Shown piece by piece: positions 36,042 through 47,377 of a stretch of DNA of 64,000 bases. The stretch is taken from assembly GCF_000715075.1 (NCBI RefSeq), contig NC_134101.1:122005237-122069236 (forward strand), in the 5' to 3' direction. This DNA is from Nicotiana tabacum (Eukaryota; Streptophyta; Magnoliopsida; Solanales; Solanaceae). Position 1 is the stretch's first letter. Every line of letters starts with the position of its first letter. The notes beneath the pieces are model-generated. The model did not search any database, was not told the DNA's origin, and saw only the letters and a program-made list of their open reading frames with translations. Position numbers and translations under genes: made by a program.

Positions 36042-37142
36042 GGGTCCAAGACCAATAGCCAATAACAGCTCATAACAATGTAAGCAATAAATAAAGAAGT
36101 AATTTAGAGATAAAGTGCCATCTTATTCATAGTTTCCCGAGAAATTGTTTCGTTTTTCAAGTATATCAGTGAAAACCCAAATCCTTTACCGAAAACGTCG
36201 AAAATATGAGTAAGTTTGAAAATTGTAATTTTTTCCAAAATCCTTTCAACAATAAATAAGATGTTTCATTTTCTTTCCAGGTAGCCAGTGTAATGTACAT
36301 CATTATGCACATATGTCAATATGTGTGAGAAGTCATGAATGACGTGATACCGTACAATATGAGGAAAACTTGCATCTTTATGCTTGTATGTCAAGTGTGC
36401 ATGTTAAATGCGATGCAACTCACTAATAAAACCATATGCATACTCTCAGAGTATCAATTCAGTTAGTCCTCCCAATCACCTGGTCATCACAGTCACTCGG
36501 CACTCGCACTCAGTTGGTACATGCGCTCATTGGGTGTGTGTGCAGACTTCGGAAGGGCTCCTTCAGCCCAAGTGCTATAATTTGCACGGACAACTTACAT
36601 GTTGCACGGATAACTCATGTGCTATAGTATCAATATTATAATCTAGACAAACAACTCATGTGCTATAGTATCAATATCCTCATAATCGGGCCCTCAGCCT
36701 CACTCAGTCATCAATCTCTCTAGTCTCTCGGGCTCTCAATGTCATGAAATATGAACCCAAAAATAATGATGTTATGTATCAATATATAGTAACAGAGGCT
36801 GAGATATGGTATGAAATGAATGAACATGACTGAGTATGAAATTGCAATGTAAACAAATAACTCAACAGCAGTAACGACCTCAATGGGTCCCAACAGAGTA
36901 AGCATATAGCCTAGACATGGTTGATAACATGGATCACGACTCATTTTCTCTAGTATGTAGAGATTTCATATTTACAAATAAGATCAGGTAACTACACAGT
37001 ACCACAGAAGTAACGGAGTTACGATTCACACGGTGTACGCCCACATGCCTGTCACCTAGTATGTGCATCACCTCAACACTAATCACATAATACGTAATCC
37101 GGGGATCCGGGGTTTCATACCCTTAGCACTAAGTTTAGAAGT
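36042..37142 (-). repeat. Tekay-2 5' LTR, middle part (inverted)
   Basis: The reverse complement continues the Tekay-2 LTR between the solo Athila LTR and Athila-beta. Flipping the inversion joins 36042 to 48847. It has no coding content. Confidence 0.7.
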
Positions 37143-37147
37143 GTTAC

Positions 37148-38434
37148 TGATCACGCCCAACTATGCCTTATAAAAAGGACAAAACGGTCGCTGCAAATAT
37201 AATCTGAGTATTTAGCCTAGAATCGAATCCACAGGGAATTAACCTACCAATTACTCTCGTTAGACTTACTAAATTTTTCATAATCAACTTCCTAGATATT
37301 TTGAATAACAATTGGAGATGTTTTTACTAACTATAACTGAATGAAAGCAAGTAAACTAAAAGCTAACTATGACTGGGTTGTATGCAAGTAAGAGAATGAT
37401 CTAAGGTTATGATTTCCCCTATTGATGAAATCCCTTCCTGTTATGTTTCGCATAGATTTGCCTAATCGTCTCTATCGATCATGAGCACTTTTATTACCGT
37501 AATTCTCTCCCGAGTAATCATGACAATTTACTAGATGCACTCTCCCGAGTTACGCTAACTGGCTTTTATTACAACTCACTTTAGATCGCACCCAAGACTT
37601 CGTTATCCCTAATCCCGCCTTTAAACCCTCGGTTATTGATCTCTCATATACTTTGGGAGTGGTATTGTTCAACAATTACCTAAATATGCACTCTCTCCCG
37701 AGTAATACATACTGAATAGGTACAACTAATTGAGGATCCTATTAATTAACTATAACATGAACGTAGTTGAACAAATAAAGATTAAACCAGGCAAACTATA
37801 TTAACATAACACGAAGTTCATCCTTCAATAGGTTCCATCAAAACCCTAGACTAAATATTTAGCTACTCATAGCAAAGTAAGATAAAACTACAAAAGTATT
37901 CATAGTGTGCAAATAAAGATAACAAAGTGAAGATTGAAAAACTCTAATGGTTGATTGCTCTTCTCACACTTGTTTTTGCCCCCAATTCAGTCTAAAAACC
38001 TTGATAATGTCTCTTTTGGGCGAGCTGGACCTCTTATAGGTTAAGTGAAATTACCCCCGAACGTCCAAGTTTACCCCTGAATTATATTTTCCGAACTAGA
38101 CTAGCGCGGTCGCGCTAATGACCGTGCATATGGCATATTATTCTGCCTCGAATTCCTAGGCTAGCGCGGTCGCGCTAGTGGGTGCACTAGTGGGCGCGCT
38201 AAACTGCATCATCATTTCAGCTCTTCTTTTAACGTACTCAGCTCCGAGGGCTTCCCTTGCTTCAATTTAGCTCCAAACACTACCCTAAGTCCTCATAAGC
38301 GCAACTCGCTCCTACAAAACATGAAATTCACAATTAGAGCCAATTTATCGTCATTTAACTATCCTAGAATAGTGAAACATAGTCAAGATGGGGCATAAAC
38401 AATCGCCAAATTACATGAATCTAGCCTATTATCA
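37148..38434 (-). repeat. Solo Athila-type LTR (1287 bp) with TSD GTTAC
   Basis: On the - strand it starts TGATAATAGGCTAG and ends GGGCGTGATCA. The duplication GTTAC is at 37143-37147 and 38435-38439. No internal sequence is present, so it is the product of LTR-LTR recombination. It is related to but diverged from the Athila-alpha LTRs. It contains the palindromic unit TAGCGCGGTCGCGCTA near 38101 and 38162. Confidence 0.88.
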
Positions 38435-38439
38435 GTTAC

Positions 38440-40400
38440 TTACCTCGAACGAGCCAATTACAATACCGAGCAAGCCAAGCGATGCTCCAAAAATTTCATC
38501 TTGCGCCTTCCGACTCCGAACTGATCGAAACTATCCAAAAATAACTCAAATACACCAAACAATACTAAGGGAACTAATCCCAATCGAAAAAGGGTCGAAT
38601 TTAATCAATAGTCCAAAATCGGCCAAAATCCCAACCCGAGCCTGCACCTCCAAACCCGACAAAATTTACAAAATCCGACAATCCATTCAATTACGAGTCC
38701 AACCATACTAGTTTCACTCAAATCCGACTCCAAGTCAATGTTCAAAACTCAAAAATTAACATTATGAAACTTTAGGCCAAATCCCCAATTTCCTCTTTGA
38801 AAATAATCAACCAAAAGCTAGAATCGAAGATAAATTAATGAAATATAACCAAAACCAAGTAGAGAACACTTACCCCAATTCATATGGTGAAAATTGCTTC
38901 AAAAATCGCCTCAATTCGAGCTCTATAGCTCCAAATGTAAAAATGTCTGAAACCCTCAAAATAGAGTACTTTATAATTTGCGTAGGCATTCCTCTTATGC
39001 AAACCCGGGAAAACCATCACGTTCGCGATGAACAAAAGTACACAGCCCCCAAATGAATCTATGCGATCGCGACTAAATATCCATTAATGTGAAGAACAAC
39101 TCAGCATCCCTTCAACATACACTACGTTATCGCAGAATGAACCGTGTGAATGCGGAACACACTGCCCTAACACTAATCGAACCCATCCCTCTAATCGCGA
39201 CCACGTTTAAGATACTTCCAAGTTCTTGTTATCCCTCTACGTGATTGCATCACTTACTTCGCGACTGCAAAGACCAAATGAGGCACCAGAAAACCAGATT
39301 ACACCATCAATCAAACATGAAGGAAAAATGATCTGAAATCAATCCGAAACACGCCTGAGACCCTCGGGACCTCGTCCGAGCATACCAACAAGTCCCATAA
39401 CATAATACAAACCTACTCTAGGCCTCAAAACACACATAATAACATGCGACAAATCGCACCACAAATCGAAATCTATGAACTTTGAACTTTTCAACTTCAA
39501 TAACTCATGTCGAAACATAGCAAATCAACCTGGAATGAACCCAAATTTTGCACATAAGTCCCAAATGACATAAAGTCATGTATGCCTAGGGCATCTACAA
39601 CGTCCTCCTTTGATATTCTAATCTAGGAGAACTAAAAGACTGACCCATTCGGTGACTTTCGCGGTCACCCTCACTAAACCAACTTGAATATGAACTACGA
39701 TTCAGATCAAGTCTTACCGAAATAAGATTTCCTGCCCGCGTTTCTGACCCAAAAGGAATGGAAAATGAAAGAAGGCCTTTTTGAATTGGCTATGTCGAAA
39801 GCGAGATCGTCTAGTTCTACCGGATGGGTGTCCTGGGAGAAGTGGCAACCATTCTCAAGAACCAAAAAGACTGAGCTGAGGGCAAAGGAAAGTCAAGAGA
39901 AAAGGTGGTAGCTATTCTAGCAAGTATTCCGTGGAGGAGTAGCACTAGGATAGTAACTTATTACACTAGTCTCTATTCCGACGAAGCTAATCCAACTCCC
40001 GGAACCACAATCCGATCCCGATATCCACAAAGTCAACTCTCGATAAAACTTTTGAACTTTCCAAACCTTTAAATTTCCAAATTTTCACCAATATGTGCCG
40101 AAATCTTTTAGAAACATCCAAATGCGAATCCAAGCATACACCCAAGTCCAAAATCACCATCCGAATCTATCAGAACCATCAAAACTCCGTTATGGGTCAA
40201 ATTCACAAAAAGTCAAGCTTGACCAACACTTCCAACTTAAAGCCTCAACAATGAAATTTATTCTTCCAAATCGATTACGAATAACCTGAAAAATAAAACC
40301 GACGATTCACGTAAGTCATAATACATCATACAGAGAAACTCATGCCCGCAAACTACCGAGCGAAGTGCAAATGCCCAAAAGGACCGGTCAGGTCATTACA
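38440..40400 (-). repeat. Tekay-2 5' LTR, first part (inverted)
   Basis: On the - strand it starts TGTAATGACCTGACCGGTCC at 40400, the start type of Tekay-1. The candidate duplication GTGAG/CTCAC is at 40401-40405; its partner is not found because the 3' end of the element is missing. Confidence 0.78.
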
Positions 40401-40405
40401 GTGAG

Positions 40406-40646
40406 AGTGGGTGGTTCTTTGTTCATATATGTGATGTCCTTAAATTATACTCGAATGCATATTTGAATATGTGGGGTGAAATACCCTCTTATTCTTTGGT
40501 GAAGCACATGATTCCATGATGGAAAGGTGATGTTATTAAACATCACTTGTTGGGTAAGTGCACGAGTTGAGAGTGGTTATTGGCAACGAGTTGGTTTTTG
40601 AGGTTGGGTGGCTATGGGAAGGCTGTTTGAGTGTTTTTAATTGGTC
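40406..40646 (+). other. Athila-alpha internal piece between solo LTR and Tekay-2
   Basis: A non-coding 240-bp piece. With the inversion undone it joins 27950 through the TTAGT site, so it should be the continuation of the Athila-alpha 3' internal region. This follows from position, not from its own motifs. Confidence 0.5.
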
Positions 40647-40651
40647 ACTAA

Positions 40652-40997
40652 TGCCACACCTCCTTTTTACTACACCCCGTAAAGGGTATAAATATAAGAG
40701 AGTTTTTCCAATTAAAGGACAAACGAAACGGGATTTGTTTATTTAAAGATTCAGAGTCGCCACTTGGGATAATTTATGATGTCCCAAGTCACCGGTTTAA
40801 GATCCCGAATCGAGGAAGGTTGACTCTATTTATGGCCTGCGAACACAGAAATCTGGGTAAGGAATTCTGCTAACCCGGGAGAAGGTGTTAGGCATTCCCG
40901 AGTTCCGTGGTTCTAGCATAGTCGCTTTGATCATACTTGGCTTATTAAATTGTCTAATTACTCGTTTTAGAACCTATGTGCATCTACTTTTTACTCG
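40652..40997 (-). repeat. Solo LTR, second part (inverted)
   Basis: On the - strand it ends GGAGGTGTGGCA at 40652, followed by TTAGT (ACTAA at 40647-40651). It contains the GGTGACTTGGGACATCAT and ATGCCTAACACCTTC blocks typical of the 3' half of this LTR type. It is the partner of 27956-29972. Confidence 0.78.
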
Positions 40998-42296
40998 GTG
41001 TCTATGAATAGTATGCCTTGGTTTGCGAATATTGCCAATTTCCTTGTAACCGGTATTATTCTATATGAGCTCTCTTCTAACCAAAGGAAGAAGCTTAAAC
41101 GGGATAGCTTGGACTACTACTGGGATGAGTCATACTTGTTCAAAATCTGTAATGATGGTGTGATCCGGAGATATGTTCCGGACGAGGAGCAATTGAGTAT
41201 TCTGGATGCTTGTCATTCCTCTCCCTGCGGTGGTCATCATGGTGGGGCGATGACAACTTCAAAGGTGTTGAGTTGTGGTTTTTATTGGCCCACATTGTAC
41301 AAGGATGCGAGTGAACTAGTAAAGAAATGTGATGAATGTCAAAGAGCAGGTGGAATTTCAAAGAAGGATGAGATGCCTCTCATCACTATTCTCGAGGTTG
41401 ACATATTTGATGTATGGGCCATTGATTTCAGGGTCCGTTTGTAAGCTCTTGTGGCAACATGTATATTCTTGTGGCCGTTGATTATGTTTGAAAGTGGGTG
41501 AATGCCATGGCTTTACCTAACAACGAGGCCCGGAGTGTTGTGGCTTTTCTCAAGAAGAGTATCTTTACTTGGTTTGGCACTTCTAGAGCAATCATTAGTG
41601 ATGGAGGGTCTCATTTTTGCAATAAGGCATTTGACACTTTGTTTGCAAAGTATGGTGTCAATAACAAAGTTTATACCCCTTACCATCCTCAAGCTAGTGG
41701 GCAAGTTGAAGTCTCCAACTGGGAGATCAAGAGTATATTGTCAAATACGGTCAATGCAAATAGGACCGATTGGTCAAAGAAATTGGATGATGCTCTTTGG
41801 GCAAATAGGACTGCTTACAAGACTCCGATTGGTATGTCTCCGTACCGGTTGGTATTTGGGAAAGCTTGCCATCTACCGGTCGAGTTAGAGCACAAGGCCA
41901 TGTGGGCTTTGAGGAAGTTAAATCTTGAATGGGATATGGCTGCAAATCTTCGGGTGGGGCAGCTTAATGAGCTTGATAAGTTCCGGTTTCATGCCTACTC
42001 CAGCTCGTCCTTGTATAAGGACAATATGAAGTACCTTCATAACAAGTATGCTCGTGGCAAAGAGTTCAAAGTGGGTGATTTGTTTCTCTTGTTCAATTCC
42101 TGGTTACGACTATTTCCGAGTAAGCTTAAATCAAAATAGAGTGGACCTTTTGAGGTGGTGCTTGTGACTCCATTTGGTGCTCTTGATTTGAAAAACAAAA
42201 ACGGTGAGATCTTCAGAGTTAATGGGCACAGAGTCAAGCATTATCTTGGCAAGTTTGATGACAGCCATGTGGTGGCATTTATCCATTTCAAGTGAT
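40998..42296 (+). pseudogene. int: Athila-beta integrase
   Basis: Continues the pol frame broken at 30121 (VSMNSMPWFANIANFLVTG). The zinc domain has HSSPCGGHHGG and CDECQRAGG. The core reads DVWAIDF (first Asp), a TAA at 41442 and a TGA near 41489, then [13 protein letters not shown] (second Asp) and [14 protein letters not shown] (Glu). The next region has [20 protein letters not shown] and the C-terminal KSKSGPF-type block, where a TAG at 42137 interrupts KSK and SGPFEVV. It ends near HVVAFIHFK at 42293. Acidic residues are kept and there are three or more nonsense codons. It is followed by the conserved GGGAGGCAACCC spacer. Confidence 0.87.
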
Positions 42297-43495
42297 TGAT
42301 GGTAACCTACGTCATGCTGCGACGTTAAATTAGGCACTTCTTGGGAGGCAACCCATGTGTTTTTCTTCTTGTCTTTCTTTGATTTTCCTCTTAGTATAGG
42401 ATTTATTTTTGGACTAACTAGTTGTGAGTTATGTATAGGGATGTTTGATGCAGTGCAGGAGTAAGCTAGCAAAAATGTGTCACTCTCTGAAATTTGGACC
42501 ACGGTCGTGCTCCATTTTTCACGGTCCGAGGTGGCCTTATCGCGGGGGCGAAATTTGATTACGGTACACAATGCTAAAAGGTCAAAAATGGAGGCTCTCT
42601 AAAGTTTTAACCGTTGCCGCGGTGCATTTTTCGCGGACCACAGTGGTTTACCGCTGTCGCGAAGCATTTTTTGCAGTCCGCGATGGTCTCAAACTCAAAG
42701 CAACAACCCTTTTGAGTTTCACAACCGCGGTCCGCGGTGCATTTACCGCGGCCGCGGTAGGTAAGAATGAGTGGGTCCCAGGGCTTGTCTATAAATAGAC
42801 CCTCAAGGCCCCCTTTTACACTTTTCGCTCTTTGCATTCTCAAACAATATAGACTACTGTTCACTCACGCCCCAATTTGCACAACACAAGAACTGAACCT
42901 CATCTGTATTGCATCTGACTTCTGGTAATTCAAATCTATCTTTAGTCTTTAATTTTGTTTTTATTTTCTTTTAATTTGATGGTTATTACTTTTTCTTCTT
43001 CTTTTTTCTTTTAATTTTAATTTAGGGTTTCATAGTGTTAATTAGATTAGGTTTTAATTAGTCAGAAATGGTGATTGACTACCTAGTGGGTCGATAATGT
43101 GTTGATTAATGCTAAAATGCACAAAAATTTGAAACCCTTGGTGCTGAGCCCAAAATTTGACCTTCGCAGTCCGCGGTCAGCTATCTTTTGAGATATTTTC
43201 AAGCCTTGATAACTGCGGTCTGCAATGGCATTTTTCGCGGTCCGCGGAGCACTTACCACGGTCGTGCTTCATTTTTTGCGGTCCGCGGTGCCATTGAATC
43301 AGAGAGTGGGTAGTCTAAGTCCCACCTCTCCGTGATCCGCCATTGATTTTTCGCGGTCCACGGTGCAACCTTCGCGGCCGTAGTGCATTTTTCGCGGTCC
43401 GCAGTCTGCAGTTTTGCTTTACACTGTCAACTATTTTTTTGCACTACTTCTTCCAGTCTTTGCACTAACAAGTTCACCTGATATACTTACAAATA
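42297..43495 (+). other. Athila-beta spacer with GCGGTCCGCGG arrays
   Basis: Non-coding region between integrase and the extra ORF. Two clusters of palindromic CG-rich units (about 42495-42765 and 43150-43405; for example CCGCGGTCCGCGGTGCATTT) surround a TATA-box region. Confidence 0.7.
42790..42798 (+). promoter_or_regulatory. Candidate internal promoter before the env-position ORF
   Basis: TATAAATAG in the context GTCTATAAATAGACCCTC, followed by a CT-rich start region. A possible leader intron donor (CTTCTG/GTAATTC, about 42923) follows. It lies about 700 bp before the ORF ATG at 43496 and would give a separate transcript. Confidence 0.5.
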
Positions 43496-45430
43496 ATGGT
43501 TAAATCCAGAGGAGGTGGTGACAAACAAAAGGGTAGAGCAGAGTCCTCTCGGGGTAGGGGACGAGGCATGATCAAATTGACCCCAGCAGTTCGGAAAGCA
43601 ATTGGGGAAACCAGAAAACTCACCAAAGCTGCAGATAGAGCTGCTTCCCATTCTGAGGGAAGTGAGTACTTGTCCTCCCGGGAGGCATCTGAGTCTGATT
43701 CAGTGCCGGAGTATGTACCTAACTTCTCGGAGAGACATCGTTTGAGAGATTTACCTACACTGTCGACCACTTCTACTGCTCTTGCTTCAGTTTTGATTTC
43801 TTCTGAGTCGTTTGAGGGCTCAGCTGAGAGCAATGATAGTTCAGCTTCAACCTCACCTACACCTTCGTCACCTGGACAGGATGTAGATGCTAGGGTACCA
43901 GATGCTCATGCTTCAGTTCAGATTTCTTCTGAGTGGTCTGAGGGCTCAGCCAAGATCAGAAGCGGTTCGTCAGTGAGCTAGCTTATCACAAGTTTCGAGA
44001 ATGGTGGCCTCTAAGGTCGCTTATTATTGAGCGCCAGTTCATAGAAAGGGATCTCCTACCGCACAACCCCAATGTGAAACAGTAATTCAATGAACGAGAG
44101 GGGTGGGATTACTTCACCAGCAAGGTGTCAGAGGCAAACGAGTACTTAGTCAAAGAGTTTTACGCCAATGCTTCCCACATCAAGAAGGATACCAAAGTGA
44201 CTAAAGTGTGGAACTTGAAAGTGAAGTTTGATGGGAAGACAATAAATGAGTACCTGGGCTTTAATGAGGAAGATGAATCATTGTACTTGGATAAATTGGC
44301 ACTTGATGAGGCAGCCCGTCCATGGTTAGCATCATATTTGTCTCTCCCGGACACCACCCCAGCATGGTTGACATCAACCCTAAACTTTAAGGCGAAGGGA
44401 CGGGAGACTTTTGTATGCAGCAGGATGGACCCCACTACCCATGAAAACTCCATGCTGGTCTCCCGGGCGATATTGGTGGCAACTATTATGGCGGGGTTCC
44501 CGATCAATGTCGGGAATGTCATGTCTAGGGTAATAACTAGGGTGGTCAATGAGGGTAACAGATCATACCCCTTCCCGAATTTCCTTACAATGTATTTGGA
44601 AGACCAAGATGTGGAGAAAAGGAACTTTGATGTGAAGGTAAAACCCAAGATGCCCTTTTCATGGTACAGCCTCAAGGCTGATGACAACCCCAAAGCCAAA
44701 GATCCTAAAGGCAAAGCCACTACTTCTACTGGCCAGTCTGAAGAGCCAATAGTAGTAGTCACTTCTTCTCAGCCTCCCACAACCATACCAGAGTTTGCCT
44801 CCGGACCATCTACTTCCACCTCTTCAAATATTCTATCCTTTTCAGCATACCCATTGACTGCCCATAGATTGAACCAAACATTCTCTAGTATCAACAACTG
44901 GATGCAGGCAACAACTTCTAAAATGTTTGTACTTTCTAGTTTAGTGGCAGCGCAATTAGTGCCCCCACAACCACATGTGCCAGCTTCGGTAGAGGAGACT
45001 CTCAAGGAGCTTTTGGACAACCAGAAGAAGCTCCTTGATAACCAAAAGCTGATAATGGATGCTCTTGCTGATCAAGGGGAAACACTTAAGGAGCTGAGCA
45101 AATACACAAAGAAGCTGAAGCATACATGGGCATCGAAGGAGTGAGTTAAGGAATTGAGGGGAGAAGTGGAGAAGATGAAGGCAACTGACCATTTGCCTTT
45201 GGAGCTACTATTGCATGATCAGCCTCCAGCAACTCAGACAGAGCAGGTTTCGGAGTAGGAGATTGAGAGAGCACCAAAGAGGAGGAGGATGATCCCCCAG
45301 GTGGATGATGTTGAGATTGAGTTGGAGGAGACGGAGGGTGCTGCTTCTGGCCAGCCACAAGCCCCCTATACAGATGATTCAGGTGCCCAGCCACAGGATC
45401 ACGTGCTACTACAGGACCCCACTCAATCAT
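43496..45430 (+). pseudogene. Athila-beta env-position ORF (putative plant transposon protein type)
   Basis: Athila elements carry an extra ORF after pol, often called env-like; its role is unproved. It starts at the ATG of MVKSRGGGDKQKGRAESSRG, a basic and then Ser/Glu-rich N terminus. A frameshift lies between 43981 and 44125. The central globular domain (44100-44640) has YLVKEFYANASHIKKDTKV, NEYLGFNEEDES and ILVATIMAGFPINVGNVMS, resembling the putative plant transposon protein domain seen in these ORFs. A Pro/Ser/Thr linker and a C-terminal coiled coil follow (LKELLDNQKKLLDNQKLIMD, KELSKYTKKLKH). A TGA at 45142 precedes another readable 40 codons with a basic PKRRRM motif. I see no clear signal peptide or membrane segment, so an envelope role is not supported by this copy. 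Confidence 0.72.
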
Positions 45431-45479
45431 AGGAGTCTGTGCTACCATAGGACCCCATGCAGATGGAGGATCCATAGGG

Positions 45480-47377
45480 AGTTTTCTTCACTATCTATCT
45501 TTCTTTTTTAGCTTATTTTTAGTTAGTTAGCATTGAAGACAATGCTAGTTTTCATTTGAGGGGGTGACCCTACTTGGATTTTTGATTTGGTAGTTTGATT
45601 TGATAGTTAGACTATAATTATGACATTATTTTATTTCTTTATGCTTATTTTTCACTTTTGGTATGTATATAACTTTACCTTTCATTTTACTTTCCGTTAT
45701 TGTTCTAGTTTGGTCTGTATATAAAGTTACTCTCATGTATATATTCATCCCTTCTTATGTATATTCATCTAACTCCCCCCCTATACATATTCAGTTTACT
45801 TTCCGCATTTTACTTCATAGTTTCTTTTGAAATTTCCTTAATAGTATAGCTTCTTATTTCATTTGATAGCTTCTTTTTCGGTTCGTAGCTTCTTATTTTT
45901 CAAGTTTCAATGATTAATAAGCCTTTATTTTTTTTAATGTCACGGTTCTTTTCAAAGGAGGAGTTTGTGTGAACTGGGTGGCTCTTCCCGATGATGGATG
46001 GCATGACAACTTTCTTAAGGGGTTGAGTCTGTTTTTTTTTGTTTTTGTGTAAATAATAGTTAGTAAGCAATGGTGCCTCAGGCAAAGCTTCACTTGGGCC
46101 TAAAACATTTACCTTTGACCTTATGATTAAAAACAAATTGTTGTGTATAGGATGGTGATAGTTGTGACCTTGAGACTCTTGTGTTGGCTAAACAATCATT
46201 GAGTGGTTTTCTCTGAACCAATTGTGTTGCTCAAATCTTATCTAAGGTTGTTGTGGCCCCCGACTCTGTTTCTTTAGCAATCCTATAGCTTTTGTGGTGA
46301 GGTATTGATTTGCAAGTCCAAGTTTCGTGTCAATGAGTCTGGAACTTGCCCTAAATGTTTGTCTAGGCGAAATCCTAAGTGTAGCTCGGCTTGAGAAGTG
46401 ATTATAGGCTCTCCTTGATCCCAATTGAAACTTGAAAACATCCATAGCCTACAATTATGTTATCCCTAGTCAACCCCGTTGAGTCTTAGCCCTTATTCTT
46501 TCAATAATCATGATACAAACCTTTATCCGTTGTAAAATGATCCTCTCTTGGCACCCTATCTTTCCTTAGCACAAGGCAAAAACATAAGTTTGGGGGGAGA
46601 GACGAGGAATGCAAAAGTGATAAAATATACAAAATGAAGAAAAGGAAAGGCAAAGAAAAAGAAAGAAAAGCCAAAGATTCAAAAAGAAAATGAACAATGT
46701 AGAAGAAATGAAGGGATTCAACAAAAGCAAAAGATGAAAGGCATGGAGAGATTAGAAAGGAGAAAAGGAAAGTCTCTCTAGCCCCTAAAGAAGAAGTAAA
46801 TAACTCAAAGAGTCAAGAAAATATATGCCAGAATGAAGCAAATGAAGTGCTTAAGGGAATATGAAACCTTCTTAGACCAATATATCCTACCCTGAACCAT
46901 AAGCCTTCATTGCATTCCCACAAAAGCCCTATATGATCTTGAGTTGAGTAAGCTTACATTAGTGGTGACTCACATAAGGGGCAAGCTTATGGTACTTAGA
47001 GCCGGACTTGTGACCTTCCCTTGAGAGAGATGAGTGTGTTTTCTACAATCCTCGTTCTGAGTGCTACAATCTAAAAGTGAGGTTTGCTTACGGAGAGTTG
47101 AGGAGTATGAGAGTTTGGGTTACACAACGACCAATGTAACAGAAAGAGTTTCCTTGATGATTTGAGTCAACTCTTGATGCTTTTGTGTCGCACTATAGCC
47201 ATGGTGCTAAAAGGTTGTGTAGTATTGATAATGCATTTGAGTTGAGTGTAATTGTTAGTACCAATTGATTCTTGATGAGGTTACTTTAGAATAGCTGAAT
47301 TTTCCTTTCTATTATCTTGAGAAGGTGGGAATTACTTTGTTTGCTTGAGGACAAGCAAAAACTTAAGTTTGGGGAGT
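45480..47377 (+). other. Athila-beta 3' untranslated region
   Basis: Non-coding. It holds a strongly purine-rich stretch at about 46600-46850 and ends with GGACAAGCAAAAACTTAAG and GGGGAG just before the LTR, the likely polypurine primer. Confidence 0.65.

Larger units (their letters stand above)
30121..40997. other. Inverted segment (about 10.9 kb)
   Basis: Reversing this segment restores the Athila-beta pol frame, Athila-beta LTRs in direct orientation with GACCC on both sides, the solo LTR with TTAGT on both sides, and the Tekay-2 LTR. GTGTCT is found at both junctions (complement at 30122-30127; forward at 40998-41003). Confidence 0.88.

Noticed and set aside
44160..44762. 200-codon ORF on the - strand
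   Set aside because: It is the mirror of the Athila env-position ORF, whose + frame has the coherent domain and coiled coil.
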